A DNA stretch of 64,000 bases from Algoriella xinjiangensis (GTDB taxonomy: Bacteria > Bacteroidota > Bacteroidia > Flavobacteriales > Weeksellaceae): positions 124,001 through 188,000 of the forward strand of contig NZ_FOUZ01000007.1 of the NCBI RefSeq assembly GCF_900115015.1, read 5' to 3'. The notes under the pieces are model-generated. The model saw nothing but the letters and a program-made list of their open reading frames with translations. It was not told where the DNA came from and made no database searches. The first letter of the stretch is position 1. Each line of letters begins with the position of its first letter. Shown piece by piece: positions 44,333-53,857 of the stretch. The translations under genes were made by a program, and so were the position numbers.

Positions 44333-44731
44333 TTAGTAAACCTTTACCTCTCCTCCATTTTTTTCTTCATAACAACTTGCCCAAGAAAAATAATCATATT
44401 CAATTTCTGACCAACTGTTAGCTTGAAATTCAAAACCATAGTTTAAGTTAACTTGATTCAACTCAAGCGAAACATGTAAACGATCTTTGTCTACAAAATC
44501 AATTGATTTATCAAACAGTGTGTTATCGTTTAGTTTTTTAAGTATAAGTTCTAATATGTTAGCTGGATTATACTTTTTCAACATATTATCTAACATTATT
44601 TCGCCAACAATTACAACGTCTAACGCTTCATTGTAACGATACAAAACCCAGTAATTTTTTAATAATTGAACTTGATCGATTTCAAAATCAGAACAGGTAC
44701 AAAACGTGACATCAGAATAAACTTGACACAT
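44333..44731 (-). CDS. Hypothetical protein, 132 aa
   Basis: This protein is not recognised. It has a Cys-containing N-terminus (MCQVYSDVTFCTCSDFEIDQ), a central hydrophobic strand (DVVIVGEIMLDNMLKKY) and an acidic, aromatic C-terminus (FEFQANSWSEIEYDYFSWAS). It has no signal peptide. It lies directly beside the IS256 element (6 bp from the duplicated target to its stop), so the insertion removed only its downstream flank. It is separated from the type I RM operon by 90 bp and reads in the same direction. Confidence 0.6.
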   Translation of the reverse strand: MCQVYSDVTFCTCSDFEIDQVQLLKNYWVLYRYNEALDVVIVGEIMLDNMLKKYNPANILELILKKLNDNTLFDKSIDFVDKDRLHVSLELNQVNLNYGFEFQANSWSEIEYDYFSWASCYEEKNGGEVKVY

Positions 44732-44822
44732 AAATTTAAGTTTTGATAAATATACCTTCTTCTTAATAGATGCAAATCAATCTAAAAAAACAATTCTAAA
44801 TTCTAAATTTCAAAAATAGACC

Positions 44823-45515
44823 TTACAAAGGCAATTCGTTCAATAATTTCTTCTGGGTTCTCCAATTTGGGAAATATTGATCCAATAATAATATAAATCG
44901 TTTATTATGATGTCGTTCTAACAAATGGGTTAATTCATGTACCACAATATATTCAATACACTCTAAAGGTTTTTTAGCCAATTCTATATTAAACCAAACA
45001 CGCTGATTACTTGTAGCACAACTTCCCCATTTGGTTTTCATGTAACGAATTTTAAATGTCGGTACTTCTATACTCATTTGTCTGGCATAGACTTCAACCA
45101 TTAGCAGCAACCGCTTTCTCAATTCTTTTCTATAAAATGCATACAACTGCTTTTCTAAAGATGCCTTATCATTAATATTTTTAGAATACAATACAAGATA
45201 TTTACCTTCAATCTCTACCTTGCTTTTATTGGATTCTACTAATTTCAGCAAATATCTAGATCCTAAAAAAAAATGGCTTTCTTGATTTTTGAAAACTCTA
45301 GGCTCTTCCCTTTTTTGCTCCAAAAACTTGCGTTGCTCCTTCTTAATCCAAGCCAATTTCGTAGCGGCATAAATTTTCACCTTCTCCAAATCATAAAATT
45401 GAGGAGAAGAAATGGTAACATTTCCCTTTGGAGGATGAACACTCAAATGAAGATTTTTTATATCCTTGAACGTTACATCAATCTCCACTGTGCCTATCTT
45501 TATACGTTCCGTCAT
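44823..45515 (-). CDS. YgjP-like zinc metallopeptidase of the type I RM locus
   Basis: The 230-aa protein of the YgjP/DUF45 (M48-related) family has the zinc-binding VVHELTHLLERHHNKRF (HExxH plus downstream His) near residues 188-204. The conserved MKTKWGSCATSNQRVWFNI lies ahead of it. The N-terminus (VEIDVTFKDIKNLHLSVHPP) is the usual start. Genes of this type are frequently the last gene of hsd operons. The peptide target is unknown; a role in processing the restriction enzyme has been suggested for such genes by context only. It begins 3 bp after the hsdR stop and is surely co-transcribed. Confidence 0.88.
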   Translation of the reverse strand: MTERIKIGTVEIDVTFKDIKNLHLSVHPPKGNVTISSPQFYDLEKVKIYAATKLAWIKKEQRKFLEQKREEPRVFKNQESHFFLGSRYLLKLVESNKSKVEIEGKYLVLYSKNINDKASLEKQLYAFYRKELRKRLLLMVEVYARQMSIEVPTFKIRYMKTKWGSCATSNQRVWFNIELAKKPLECIEYIVVHELTHLLERHHNKRFILLLDQYFPNWRTQKKLLNELPL

Positions 45516-45518
45516 TGG

Positions 45519-48500
45519 TTAATACTCGTCTTTATGTGCTTCTATAATTTTATAAACTTCATCTACTTTTGTAAGATCATTTACTACTTTATAAATTGCT
45601 CCTTTTAAAACTTTTTGCTTTTGTACATTCTCCCTAAAACCTTCTTGTTTTGCATACTGAATGGTTTCTTCACATAGCAAAGCTAAACTTTCATCTCCCA
45701 AAGTATGATACAGAGCTACTTTTCCTTTCGTATTCAATGAAACTGGGATATCATCCTTTTTACCTTGATTGACTTGTCTGATTAAATTAGCCATTTCAAT
45801 CAAATACTCTTGATAAGAAATTGTTTCTGCTTTTCTTCTTTCAATTAGTTCTTGTAAAAGTATAGACATTTGATCGAAATACTTTGGGTCTAATAAATGT
45901 TCTTCAACGATTTTACTACGAACATTGTTTTCAATAGTTTCCGCAACAGCTTCTTTATTCCCTTTAATTCCTTTCGGTAACGAATCTATAGCTTCATTCA
46001 TATTCGTCTCCATCAAATCTAATAAAGAGATATCATCAAATGGAGACACCTTTTCAGATTCCTCCGCTTTAATATACGTATCAATCAAAAAACGCATATC
46101 GGCTTCATAAGCTTTCAAATCAATCGTTTCACCCGATGCTATTCTTATCACTTCACGTAAGGCTAAATAATCCTCCATCTTTTTATGGAAACCTTGAATT
46201 TCAGCTTCTGTGAATTTTGTATTTACAAAATCGGCTTTTAGATTTGTATATGCGCGTATATACTCAACAATTGCTTTGTATAAGGCCATACGCTTGTATT
46301 CATTCGATTTTAATTCATCTGCATTTTCGGTATTTCCACAGAAATAATGAATATAATCGATGTCTGCTTTTGGATGTGCAACAGGTTCACAAATGGCTTC
46401 TACCGTTTCTTTTGCCGTCATCAAACGGTCAATCGCAATTTTTAAACGATCTTTCATACTAATTTCGACCTCGTCTTGCGTAAAACCTTCGCTATCCAAT
46501 TCTGATGTATAAACATTGATGGCATCCGTCACATTACCAAACAATTCCATATAATCTACAATATACCCATAATCTTTATCATCCGTATCCAAACGATTCA
46601 CCCTACAAATAGCTTGAAACAAGGTATGATCTTGCATCTTTTTATCGATGTAAATGTAGGAACATGGTGGCGCATCAAAACCTGTTAATAATTTAGAAAC
46701 CACAATTAGTAATTTCATTTTTGCAGGTTCTTTTCTAAATCGTTCTTTACTTTCAGATTCGTAGGTTTCTGTTTTAGATTTATTCCCAGAACTTTGCACT
46801 TCTTTTAGAAGTTCAGTATAGGTATTAAAAATATATTCTTTATCAGTTTCGGTATCTGCTCCTGTATCTTCTTTCGATACATCACCCGTATGTGGATTGT
46901 ACGATGTAATGACTGCACATTTGTTTTTTAATTCTGTCTGCAAAAACAAATTATAATATTTACAAGCTTCATAAATACTCGAAGCGACTAATATCGCATT
47001 TCCCATTTGAGAACGAAGACGTGGCTTCGTCTGAAAATCAAAAATAATATCAGCAACTATTTTCTCCATACGGCTTTTAGAGCTCAACACATTTTGCATC
47101 GTTCCCCATTTCTTTTTCAGCTCGTTTTTCTGGAAATCATTTAGACCTGCTGTTTTCGATTCAAACCATTGATCTATTTTCGTTTGAGAAGTCAAATTTT
47201 GTTCGATACATCTCCCTTCATACATCAAATCCTTTACAACACCGTCTTCTACTGCTTCGTTAAATTTATAGGTATGAATGTATCTTCCAAAAACATCCAT
47301 CGTTGTTTTCTTATCTTCTTTCAACAATGGCGTACCTGTAAAACCAATAAAAACCGCATTTTGTAGAACAGCTTTCATTACTTGGTTTAACTTGCCACTT
47401 TGAGTACGGTGACACTCATCTATAAACACAAAGATTTCACCTTGGGTCTTTACAGGATTGTCTTGTAGATCTCTAATGAAAGCATCAAAATCGGTATCTG
47501 TTTTATTCCCAAATTTATGAATCAACGAACACACCAATCGTGGTCTTGGTGCCGTTAAAAAATGTATCAACTCCTTACCCGACTTGGTTTTCGCAATATC
47601 TGTTTCTCCAACATCATTGAACACACGTTCTATTTGATCGTCTAGCTCGGTTCTATCGGTTAAAATAACAATGCGTGAGTTTGGAATATTTTCCAAAATC
47701 CACTTTCCTAACATCACCATCATCAAAGATTTACCAGAACCTTGTGTATGCCAAATAATTCCTCCTTCTCTTCGTTGTATAAAAGGTTGTGCCGATTTTA
47801 ATGCAAAATATTGGTGAGGGCGTGGTAATTTTTTTACCCCTGCATCAAACACAACTCCATTGTAGATTATATCCAAAAAACGATCTTTAACACATAGTTT
47901 TTTCAGATATTTATCCAATTTATAATCTTTATTTTCTTGTTCATCTTCTTTCCAAGATAGAAAATATTTAGCAGGAGTTTCTATGGTACCATACTTCAAA
48001 CCTTGGGTGTTGTTACCCGCAAAAAGAAATTGAACGGTACTGTAAAACCAATCGTTAAATAATTCTTTTTGGTTAGAAATCGTTTGGTTTACACTTTCTG
48101 CAATATCCGTTGTACCACGTTTCAATTCCAAAACACCCAATGCAATACCATTTACATACAAAACAATATCGGGACGACGGGTATTTTGCCCTTTTGCTAA
48201 ACTTACTTCTTCGGCTATACCAAACTCATTTTTCGCTGAATTATTCCAATCTATCGGGAAAATGGTTTCAAAATTCTCTCCCAATTCTGGGCGTGCTTTT
48301 ACACCATAACGAAGTAATGAATACATCGCCTTGTTACGATCGTACAAAGATCCTGCATTGGTATTGGCCGCATCGTACACTTCCTTCACGGCTTTATTGG
48401 CCAAAGTTTCGGAATAGCCACGTTGCAAAAGATTCTTTTTCAAAATCTCCTGTTCTACATTGCTATTGTGTTCACGTTTTTCCCAATTACCATAATAAGT

Positions 48501-48569
48501 ATATCCCAATTGTTCTTGAAATAATTGGATGATACGGTTTTGGGTAATGCGTTCTATTGGGTTAATCAT
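45519..48569 (-). CDS. hsdR: Type I restriction enzyme, R subunit (HsdR)
   Basis: The 1016-aa translocase-nuclease has an N-terminal PD-(D/E)xK nuclease (RRPDIVLYVNGIALGVLELK, ~129-148). The SF2 motor motifs are WHTQGSGKSLMMVMLG (motif I, ~267-282), FIDECHRTQSG (motif II), FIGFTGTPLLKED (motif III) and LFQAICRVNRLD (motif VI), followed by a helical C-terminal region. All catalytic motifs are intact. The start ATG shares one base with the stop of the upstream ATPase gene (TAATG), so the two are translationally coupled. It works with HsdM and HsdS encoded upstream to cut unmodified DNA after translocation. Confidence 0.95.
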   Translation of the reverse strand: MINPIERITQNRIIQLFQEQLGYTYYGNWEKREHNSNVEQEILKKNLLQRGYSETLANKAVKEVYDAANTNAGSLYDRNKAMYSLLRYGVKARPELGENFETIFPIDWNNSAKNEFGIAEEVSLAKGQNTRRPDIVLYVNGIALGVLELKRGTTDIAESVNQTISNQKELFNDWFYSTVQFLFAGNNTQGLKYGTIETPAKYFLSWKEDEQENKDYKLDKYLKKLCVKDRFLDIIYNGVVFDAGVKKLPRPHQYFALKSAQPFIQRREGGIIWHTQGSGKSLMMVMLGKWILENIPNSRIVILTDRTELDDQIERVFNDVGETDIAKTKSGKELIHFLTAPRPRLVCSLIHKFGNKTDTDFDAFIRDLQDNPVKTQGEIFVFIDECHRTQSGKLNQVMKAVLQNAVFIGFTGTPLLKEDKKTTMDVFGRYIHTYKFNEAVEDGVVKDLMYEGRCIEQNLTSQTKIDQWFESKTAGLNDFQKNELKKKWGTMQNVLSSKSRMEKIVADIIFDFQTKPRLRSQMGNAILVASSIYEACKYYNLFLQTELKNKCAVITSYNPHTGDVSKEDTGADTETDKEYIFNTYTELLKEVQSSGNKSKTETYESESKERFRKEPAKMKLLIVVSKLLTGFDAPPCSYIYIDKKMQDHTLFQAICRVNRLDTDDKDYGYIVDYMELFGNVTDAINVYTSELDSEGFTQDEVEISMKDRLKIAIDRLMTAKETVEAICEPVAHPKADIDYIHYFCGNTENADELKSNEYKRMALYKAIVEYIRAYTNLKADFVNTKFTEAEIQGFHKKMEDYLALREVIRIASGETIDLKAYEADMRFLIDTYIKAEESEKVSPFDDISLLDLMETNMNEAIDSLPKGIKGNKEAVAETIENNVRSKIVEEHLLDPKYFDQMSILLQELIERRKAETISYQEYLIEMANLIRQVNQGKKDDIPVSLNTKGKVALYHTLGDESLALLCEETIQYAKQEGFRENVQKQKVLKGAIYKVVNDLTKVDEVYKIIEAHKDEY

Positions 48570-51500
48570 TATATAATTTCAATTTTATACTTAGTAAATG
48601 TTAATTTATATTGACTGTTCTGAAATCCATTCAATTGATCTTTAAATTTCTCAATAGGATTACCTAAAAATATGATTTCCTCACTATTTACTCTTACAAT
48701 TTGATAATTTTCATTTTTTAATGCACAATCTATTTCAGCTTGGGAAATATAAAAATCACGCCTGTTGCTACTTGTCGTTTTAACTTCTACAAAACAAGCA
48801 TCTACCCCTTCGAATCCAACTAAATCAAAATAAGAGTATTTGTACTTATTTGTAATATACAAATAGGGTATCAATGTTTTTAATGTATCATTGCTAGATA
48901 AATTTATCAGTAATTCATCCTTCAACTCTTCATAATATTTTATGTCATCCACAACACCTTTGATTAATTCAAAAATACTGTTTAGAACTACCTTTCTATC
49001 TCCTGTGTCAAGTTGATAATACTTATTTACGAAATAATTCAATACTTCGTGTTCTCCATTAGATCCAATTGTTTCAAGTTCCTCACTTGATGAGCTGTCA
49101 AATGCTATATTTTTAATTACCTTCTTTTTTATGCTCCTGTTGGATGATTTAATGATATTATCTGATTGAGAACTAAAAACTATATTCTTAGATTCTAAAT
49201 TCTTCGATAACTTATGATACAAAAAATCTAATTCTTCATTCTTGATAGGCTGTTGGCTTATCTCTACTTTCAAGTCTTCTATTTCATTGGAAGAATAGAT
49301 AATATCCAAACCAAAATCATAATCTTTAAAATCTTCAGAATACTTTAACTCTACAAAAAAAGAACGAAAGGAATCAAATTTTTCTACATTTTTTAACGCT
49401 TGTATCGAGTTACTTGTTTCAAAATTCCAATGATCTTCAGATATATCCACTTCTGGAAACTTCGCTACAATCTTAGCTATAAACAACTCCCTTTTAGATT
49501 GGTATGATATATCATATTTTTTCTTTAAAATATTTATCTCAATATTATTATACTCATTAAACAAATCTTCTATACTTCTATTATAAAGTAGTATCTCTAT
49601 TTTTTCAGAAAATCTATAGGTGTTAAATAATAAATAAGAAAGTACTTTAGATTTATTCTTATTACTATCATCTGTTATGAATACCTGATTATTTTTAATA
49701 AAAAAAGTAGTGATATAATTATATTCAAATACCTTACTCTTCCTGACAACTTTAATACTATCAACTTTAAAAACTTTACTGGTGGCTATCGTCTCGAGTA
49801 TATTATAATCATAATCTAGATAATTTCTATCTGATTGGTTATCATTCGTAATTTCACACAAAAGATATGGAATTCTGATAATAAGCTCTTTAAAAAAATC
49901 GGTAGTAATATCAGGAATGCTATTATCATTATATTCAAAATATTCTTCCAATTCAATAACTTTTTCAACCAGCCTCTCGTCATATAAACCTTTATCCGCT
50001 TCGTAGTAAAGGAAATTTTCAAATTTCTGATTTATTGCATTTTCAATATCCATTTTTGTTTTAAATATTGAAAAGTTTACCGTTGTTGTAAATTTCAGCC
50101 CTTCATCAGTAAAAATCAACCAAACATTATTCTTACAAAACAATTGAAATGTAGATGCATAAAACACTCTCAATGAATCGTAATGAGCCGAAATACGCAG
50201 TACTTTCTCCAAATATTCCTTTAATACAAAAAAATATTCTTGACTAAAAGAATCATACTTTTTTACTTGTAGTAATTCTAATACAGGTCTAAGCTCTTTA
50301 TGTCTTATATTTTTTATACTACTAAAAATATCCGAATGATTATCATTAATTAATGCAGGATGTACTGGTGTCTTATCCTTTAAATGTATAAAACAGTTCA
50401 GTACAATATTTTTATCAATTCGATCATTCTCTATATTCTTTGAGACTACCCCTGGTATATAATCTATTCCATTATCTAACTGCACATAGATCCTTTGGTC
50501 GTATACTTTTATAAAAGGAATCGGACTAACACCTAAAAAACTAAAAAAATCGTCAGGAAGATTTAATGTTTTTCTAAATTCTTCATCTATATCTTCTATA
50601 CAGCAAAGTTGAGCAGGTTTGTATTTCTCACCCTTCACCTTCAAAAACAAAGTGCTAATACTAAATCTTGCTTGATTTTTTAATGAATTTTTTTCTCGAC
50701 TCTCTACATCCAATACATTTGCATATCGTTCACAAAATGTACTATCTCTTTCTTGCTTCCTAATATAAAAACTATACACATTTTGAAGCAGTTCTATTTG
50801 TTGCTGCTCGCTAATGGCATCAATTTGAACAACTCCTGATAAATTTGTCTGTCTAAAGAACCTTAAATATTCATTGATATCAGATGCATCTTTTATATTC
50901 AAAGCCCTTTTCAAAATTTTACCTTCGTAGCTATCATCAATTTCTACTGTAGTAAACTTTAAATCCAGCAAAGTGCTGATGTTTTTTTTGTCTTTTTCAA
51001 AAAACACTTCTACATGCTCCTTGCTTATAATCTCTGGCAGATAAATAACCGCATTTTTATTAAACGATTCTTTAAGCTGAGAAAACAAATGTTCGACTTT
51101 ACTATGTTTCTTTTGATAATAATCACTTGCAATACATCTCGAAAAATCTATTAATACTTTATAGAATTCTTCATAAATCTGTTGAGCCTTATCCTTATTC
51201 TCAAAAAACACTTTGGTATTTGCTCCTATCCAATTTACTAATGGCCTATAATTCCAACTGTCTATATTAAATATTAAAGAAATAATCTTAGCCGTTTCTG
51301 AATTGATTTTAAAATTAGATTTCAAAAAATTAAAATGCCATTTTTCTTTATTATCTTTTGAACAATTATTAATATATGTTGTATTTAACTGTAAATCTTC
51401 TGGTTTCCATAATGTAAACAACAATTCAATACAAGCCTGTAATAAAGCTTTATTGTATTCGCCAACAGCTCCATCCCAATTAATATTTTTACGATTCAGT

Positions 51501-52543
51501 GTCGTTCGGAAGTCAGCGTGAAAATCAACAAAAGGAAAAGGTGAAGCTACGTCTGTAGGAAGATAATTGTATAGTTTACCTTTATCATCAGCTCTAAGGT
51601 ATAATCCTATATTTATAGTTTCTACATCAATACCAGCATTCTGAGCCAATTGTATTAATTTCTCATCGTTGATTGTACAATGAATCAAATTAGGATTATT
51701 TAATTTAACCTCCTTTGTCATTAAATGTTCTTCATCAAGTGCAATGCTTACTTGGAAAGGTTTGTTTTGATGTTTCAACTGAATAAACTCGAAATGAATG
51801 CCATTTTGTACTAAATTTTGTTTGATTAACTCTCCTATTATTTGACTATCTTCTAATTCAATAGCAATAACAGTACAATACCCCTGAGCAAACAAATCCT
51901 GAACTACTGCCTCTTGTGTATCAATTTCTATAGGAAAATAATAACCAGGAATACCCGTATCTGGATATTCCTTTTGCGCATTACGAATTTTCTCTTGTTG
52001 AATCTTAAGATCAGCGTCATTGAAAATAGAAGTCAAAACCTCTGCTTGTCTTATCATTTCGTACAGTCGAAATGCACCCATTTGCGATGTTTTACTTGCA
52101 GCATCTATAAATTGGCCTTTCGTAAATATATCCACACTCCTTGTTGGATAAACCTCATCAGGATTTTGCTTTTTTGCAATTGAAAAAACAGATTTAAAGC
52201 CTATACCTTTATTTCCAATAGCACTAGAAACTGTTTTTGAGGAAGTGTAAACAGAACAAATTGACTGAAAATCACCTCTTATTGTATTATCTCCATTTTC
52301 ATAATCAAAATCTAATACATAAGTAAATGGCGTGCCGTCATTTGCCACATAAAGCAATCCATTTTTTATGCAAATCCTAATGTTTTTATCAGCTCTATCA
52401 AAAGCATTTTGCAAAAGTTCAAACACCACCCTACCTTCATAATCTGAGATAATATGAAGTAAGCCTTTGGCATCACGTTTTATATTTTCTACACTTTGAT
52501 TCGTATAATTTGCGTAATGTTTTCTTAAAACTTCTTTTAACAT
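48569..52543 (-). CDS. Sacsin-like GHKL ATPase with C-terminal DUF3883 nuclease-like domain
   Basis: The 1324-aa protein begins with a sacsin/Hsp90-type ATPase domain: VVFELLQNAFDRADKNIRI (N box, ~38-56), LYVANDGTPFT (~64-74) and SAIGNKGIGFKSVFSIAKK (G2 box, ~107-125). A long central region with no assigned domain follows. The C-terminal ~180 residues are DUF3883-like: GEHEVLNYFVNKYY, YSYFDLVGFEG and CFVEVKTTSSNRRDFYIS. The D...ExK pattern suggests a PD-(D/E)xK fold. Proteins of this layout occur inside type I RM operons and other defence loci. It sits between hsdS (45 bp away) and hsdR (1-base overlap). I infer an accessory defence role. Confidence 0.82.
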   Translation of the reverse strand: MLKEVLRKHYANYTNQSVENIKRDAKGLLHIISDYEGRVVFELLQNAFDRADKNIRICIKNGLLYVANDGTPFTYVLDFDYENGDNTIRGDFQSICSVYTSSKTVSSAIGNKGIGFKSVFSIAKKQNPDEVYPTRSVDIFTKGQFIDAASKTSQMGAFRLYEMIRQAEVLTSIFNDADLKIQQEKIRNAQKEYPDTGIPGYYFPIEIDTQEAVVQDLFAQGYCTVIAIELEDSQIIGELIKQNLVQNGIHFEFIQLKHQNKPFQVSIALDEEHLMTKEVKLNNPNLIHCTINDEKLIQLAQNAGIDVETINIGLYLRADDKGKLYNYLPTDVASPFPFVDFHADFRTTLNRKNINWDGAVGEYNKALLQACIELLFTLWKPEDLQLNTTYINNCSKDNKEKWHFNFLKSNFKINSETAKIISLIFNIDSWNYRPLVNWIGANTKVFFENKDKAQQIYEEFYKVLIDFSRCIASDYYQKKHSKVEHLFSQLKESFNKNAVIYLPEIISKEHVEVFFEKDKKNISTLLDLKFTTVEIDDSYEGKILKRALNIKDASDINEYLRFFRQTNLSGVVQIDAISEQQQIELLQNVYSFYIRKQERDSTFCERYANVLDVESREKNSLKNQARFSISTLFLKVKGEKYKPAQLCCIEDIDEEFRKTLNLPDDFFSFLGVSPIPFIKVYDQRIYVQLDNGIDYIPGVVSKNIENDRIDKNIVLNCFIHLKDKTPVHPALINDNHSDIFSSIKNIRHKELRPVLELLQVKKYDSFSQEYFFVLKEYLEKVLRISAHYDSLRVFYASTFQLFCKNNVWLIFTDEGLKFTTTVNFSIFKTKMDIENAINQKFENFLYYEADKGLYDERLVEKVIELEEYFEYNDNSIPDITTDFFKELIIRIPYLLCEITNDNQSDRNYLDYDYNILETIATSKVFKVDSIKVVRKSKVFEYNYITTFFIKNNQVFITDDSNKNKSKVLSYLLFNTYRFSEKIEILLYNRSIEDLFNEYNNIEINILKKKYDISYQSKRELFIAKIVAKFPEVDISEDHWNFETSNSIQALKNVEKFDSFRSFFVELKYSEDFKDYDFGLDIIYSSNEIEDLKVEISQQPIKNEELDFLYHKLSKNLESKNIVFSSQSDNIIKSSNRSIKKKVIKNIAFDSSSSEELETIGSNGEHEVLNYFVNKYYQLDTGDRKVVLNSIFELIKGVVDDIKYYEELKDELLINLSSNDTLKTLIPYLYITNKYKYSYFDLVGFEGVDACFVEVKTTSSNRRDFYISQAEIDCALKNENYQIVRVNSEEIIFLGNPIEKFKDQLNGFQNSQYKLTFTKYKIEII

Positions 52544-52588
52544 TGATTCAATCTATTTTTATTTTTTTATTCAGTTCTAAAAAATCTA

Positions 52589-53857
52589 TTACACCAACCT
52601 CACACGCCCCGTCAGCAATTCCTGCATCATGCCTTGCTTGATTTGGCGGGCTTTACCCAATTGCGTTGCTAAGGCCTCCAGCTCCGCACCCATATCAGAT
52701 AAGATCGTAGCAATACGCTCTTGCTCGGAAAGGGATTTTGGTATAGAAATTTCTAATTCTAAGAAATTAGCTTTTGACAAATTATACCTAGTTGCGCCTT
52801 GAGCTAAATAAAATATTATTTTTCTACCATAAGGAGAACGAAATAGATAACTCAAAAACAATGGATTTACATTATTATCAAACAATCTAAATCCAAAACA
52901 AAAACTATTCAGATATAGATTATTAATATCCTCTAAAATCACACTACTTATACCTAATTCTTCAGGAGTTTCTGACGAACCATTAAACAAAAGGTCATTT
53001 TTCAAAACTTTATTCTGAATTTCACCTTGCTTTAAATTTACTTTCTCAAAAAAGGAATTATCAATAACTACATTCTTCATTACATTCATAAAGGGTATGT
53101 AATGAGCATTTCCTTTTCCAAAATCAACTTTTGTTTTGCCTGATAATCCTCCATAGGTTTTTCCAACCTCCCCCAATTTCTTCACTTCCCATGCTTCGAC
53201 TCCGCTCAGTACAAGCTCTTCCGTAGGCGGTGTCAACAATTCTTGCATAGCACCTTGTTTAAAGAGGCGTTTTTTGGCGATGAGTTGTTCTAAATGCTCG
53301 ATCCACGCATCGGCATCTGACAAAGCCGTAGCTATCGCTTCTTGCTCGGCTAGTGGAGGAAGTGGGATTGATAGATTACCAATTAAATCTGTATTTAAAT
53401 TTGGTTGTCCGTTTCCCGTCGCAACATTATTTCGTAAGTATTCTGTTAAAGAATTTATATAGTAAACTAGAAATTTATTATCAGCTTTTAAATCAAGTAA
53501 TGCTGCAATACCATCATTTGCACAGCATTCAATGCCTAATAATTTTGCAACACCTAAAGTTGCCCCACTATTTGATATTATTAATGTATCCTTTTCTAAT
53601 CTTCGACTATAATTACTTCCTAATTCAGTCAACATACTTTCAGTATTATCTACATAAATCTTAGAATTAGAAATATTCGTTAAACTTGCGACAGTTAGCC
53701 AAGGAATATAATTTCCATTGAAGAATAGTGGTGAGCCAGCTGGTCTTGGAGACCCTCCTCTTACAGGTTTTGAAATATCATTAATTTTTTTCACCTCCCA
53801 ATCCTCTGGAATTACGCCAATTTCAGTTTTTTTATAGCCTTGTTTTACCATGTCCAT
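52589..53857 (-). CDS. hsdS: Type I restriction enzyme, S subunit (HsdS)
   Basis: The 422-aa specificity subunit has two target-recognition domains and two conserved helical spacers. TRD1 starts after IPEDWEVKKINDISKPVRGG; spacer 1 is LAEQEAIATALSDADAWIEH then LEQLIAKKRLFKQGAMQELL. TRD2 starts at WEVKKLGEVGKTYGG; spacer 2 is LSEQERIATILSDMGAELEA then KQGMMQELLTGRVRLV. It overlaps hsdM by 13 bp. The two TRD segments are much more AT-rich than the spacers, a mosaic expected from TRD exchange. The link between the halves (TEELVLSGVEAWE) is encoded by a REP-like repeat (53194-53217). Confidence 0.93.
   Translation of the reverse strand: MDMVKQGYKKTEIGVIPEDWEVKKINDISKPVRGGSPRPAGSPLFFNGNYIPWLTVASLTNISNSKIYVDNTESMLTELGSNYSRRLEKDTLIISNSGATLGVAKLLGIECCANDGIAALLDLKADNKFLVYYINSLTEYLRNNVATGNGQPNLNTDLIGNLSIPLPPLAEQEAIATALSDADAWIEHLEQLIAKKRLFKQGAMQELLTPPTEELVLSGVEAWEVKKLGEVGKTYGGLSGKTKVDFGKGNAHYIPFMNVMKNVVIDNSFFEKVNLKQGEIQNKVLKNDLLFNGSSETPEELGISSVILEDINNLYLNSFCFGFRLFDNNVNPLFLSYLFRSPYGRKIIFYLAQGATRYNLSKANFLELEISIPKSLSEQERIATILSDMGAELEALATQLGKARQIKQGMMQELLTGRVRLV
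53194..53217. repeat. REP-like repeat inside hsdS
   Basis: The motif GCTTCGACTCCGCTCAGT with ACAAGC after it lies in the hsdS linker between spacer 1 and TRD2. Similar TTCGACTCCGCTCAGT sequences are, from memory, common dispersed intergenic repeats in Flavobacteriia. Here it is read in frame as LVLSGVEAW and keeps the gene open. The inner ACTCCGCTCAGT can fold weakly. Confidence 0.55.

Noticed and set aside
45273-48532. Plus-strand open frames inside hsdR and the peptidase gene
   Set aside because: They are antisense shadows of well-supported minus-strand genes.
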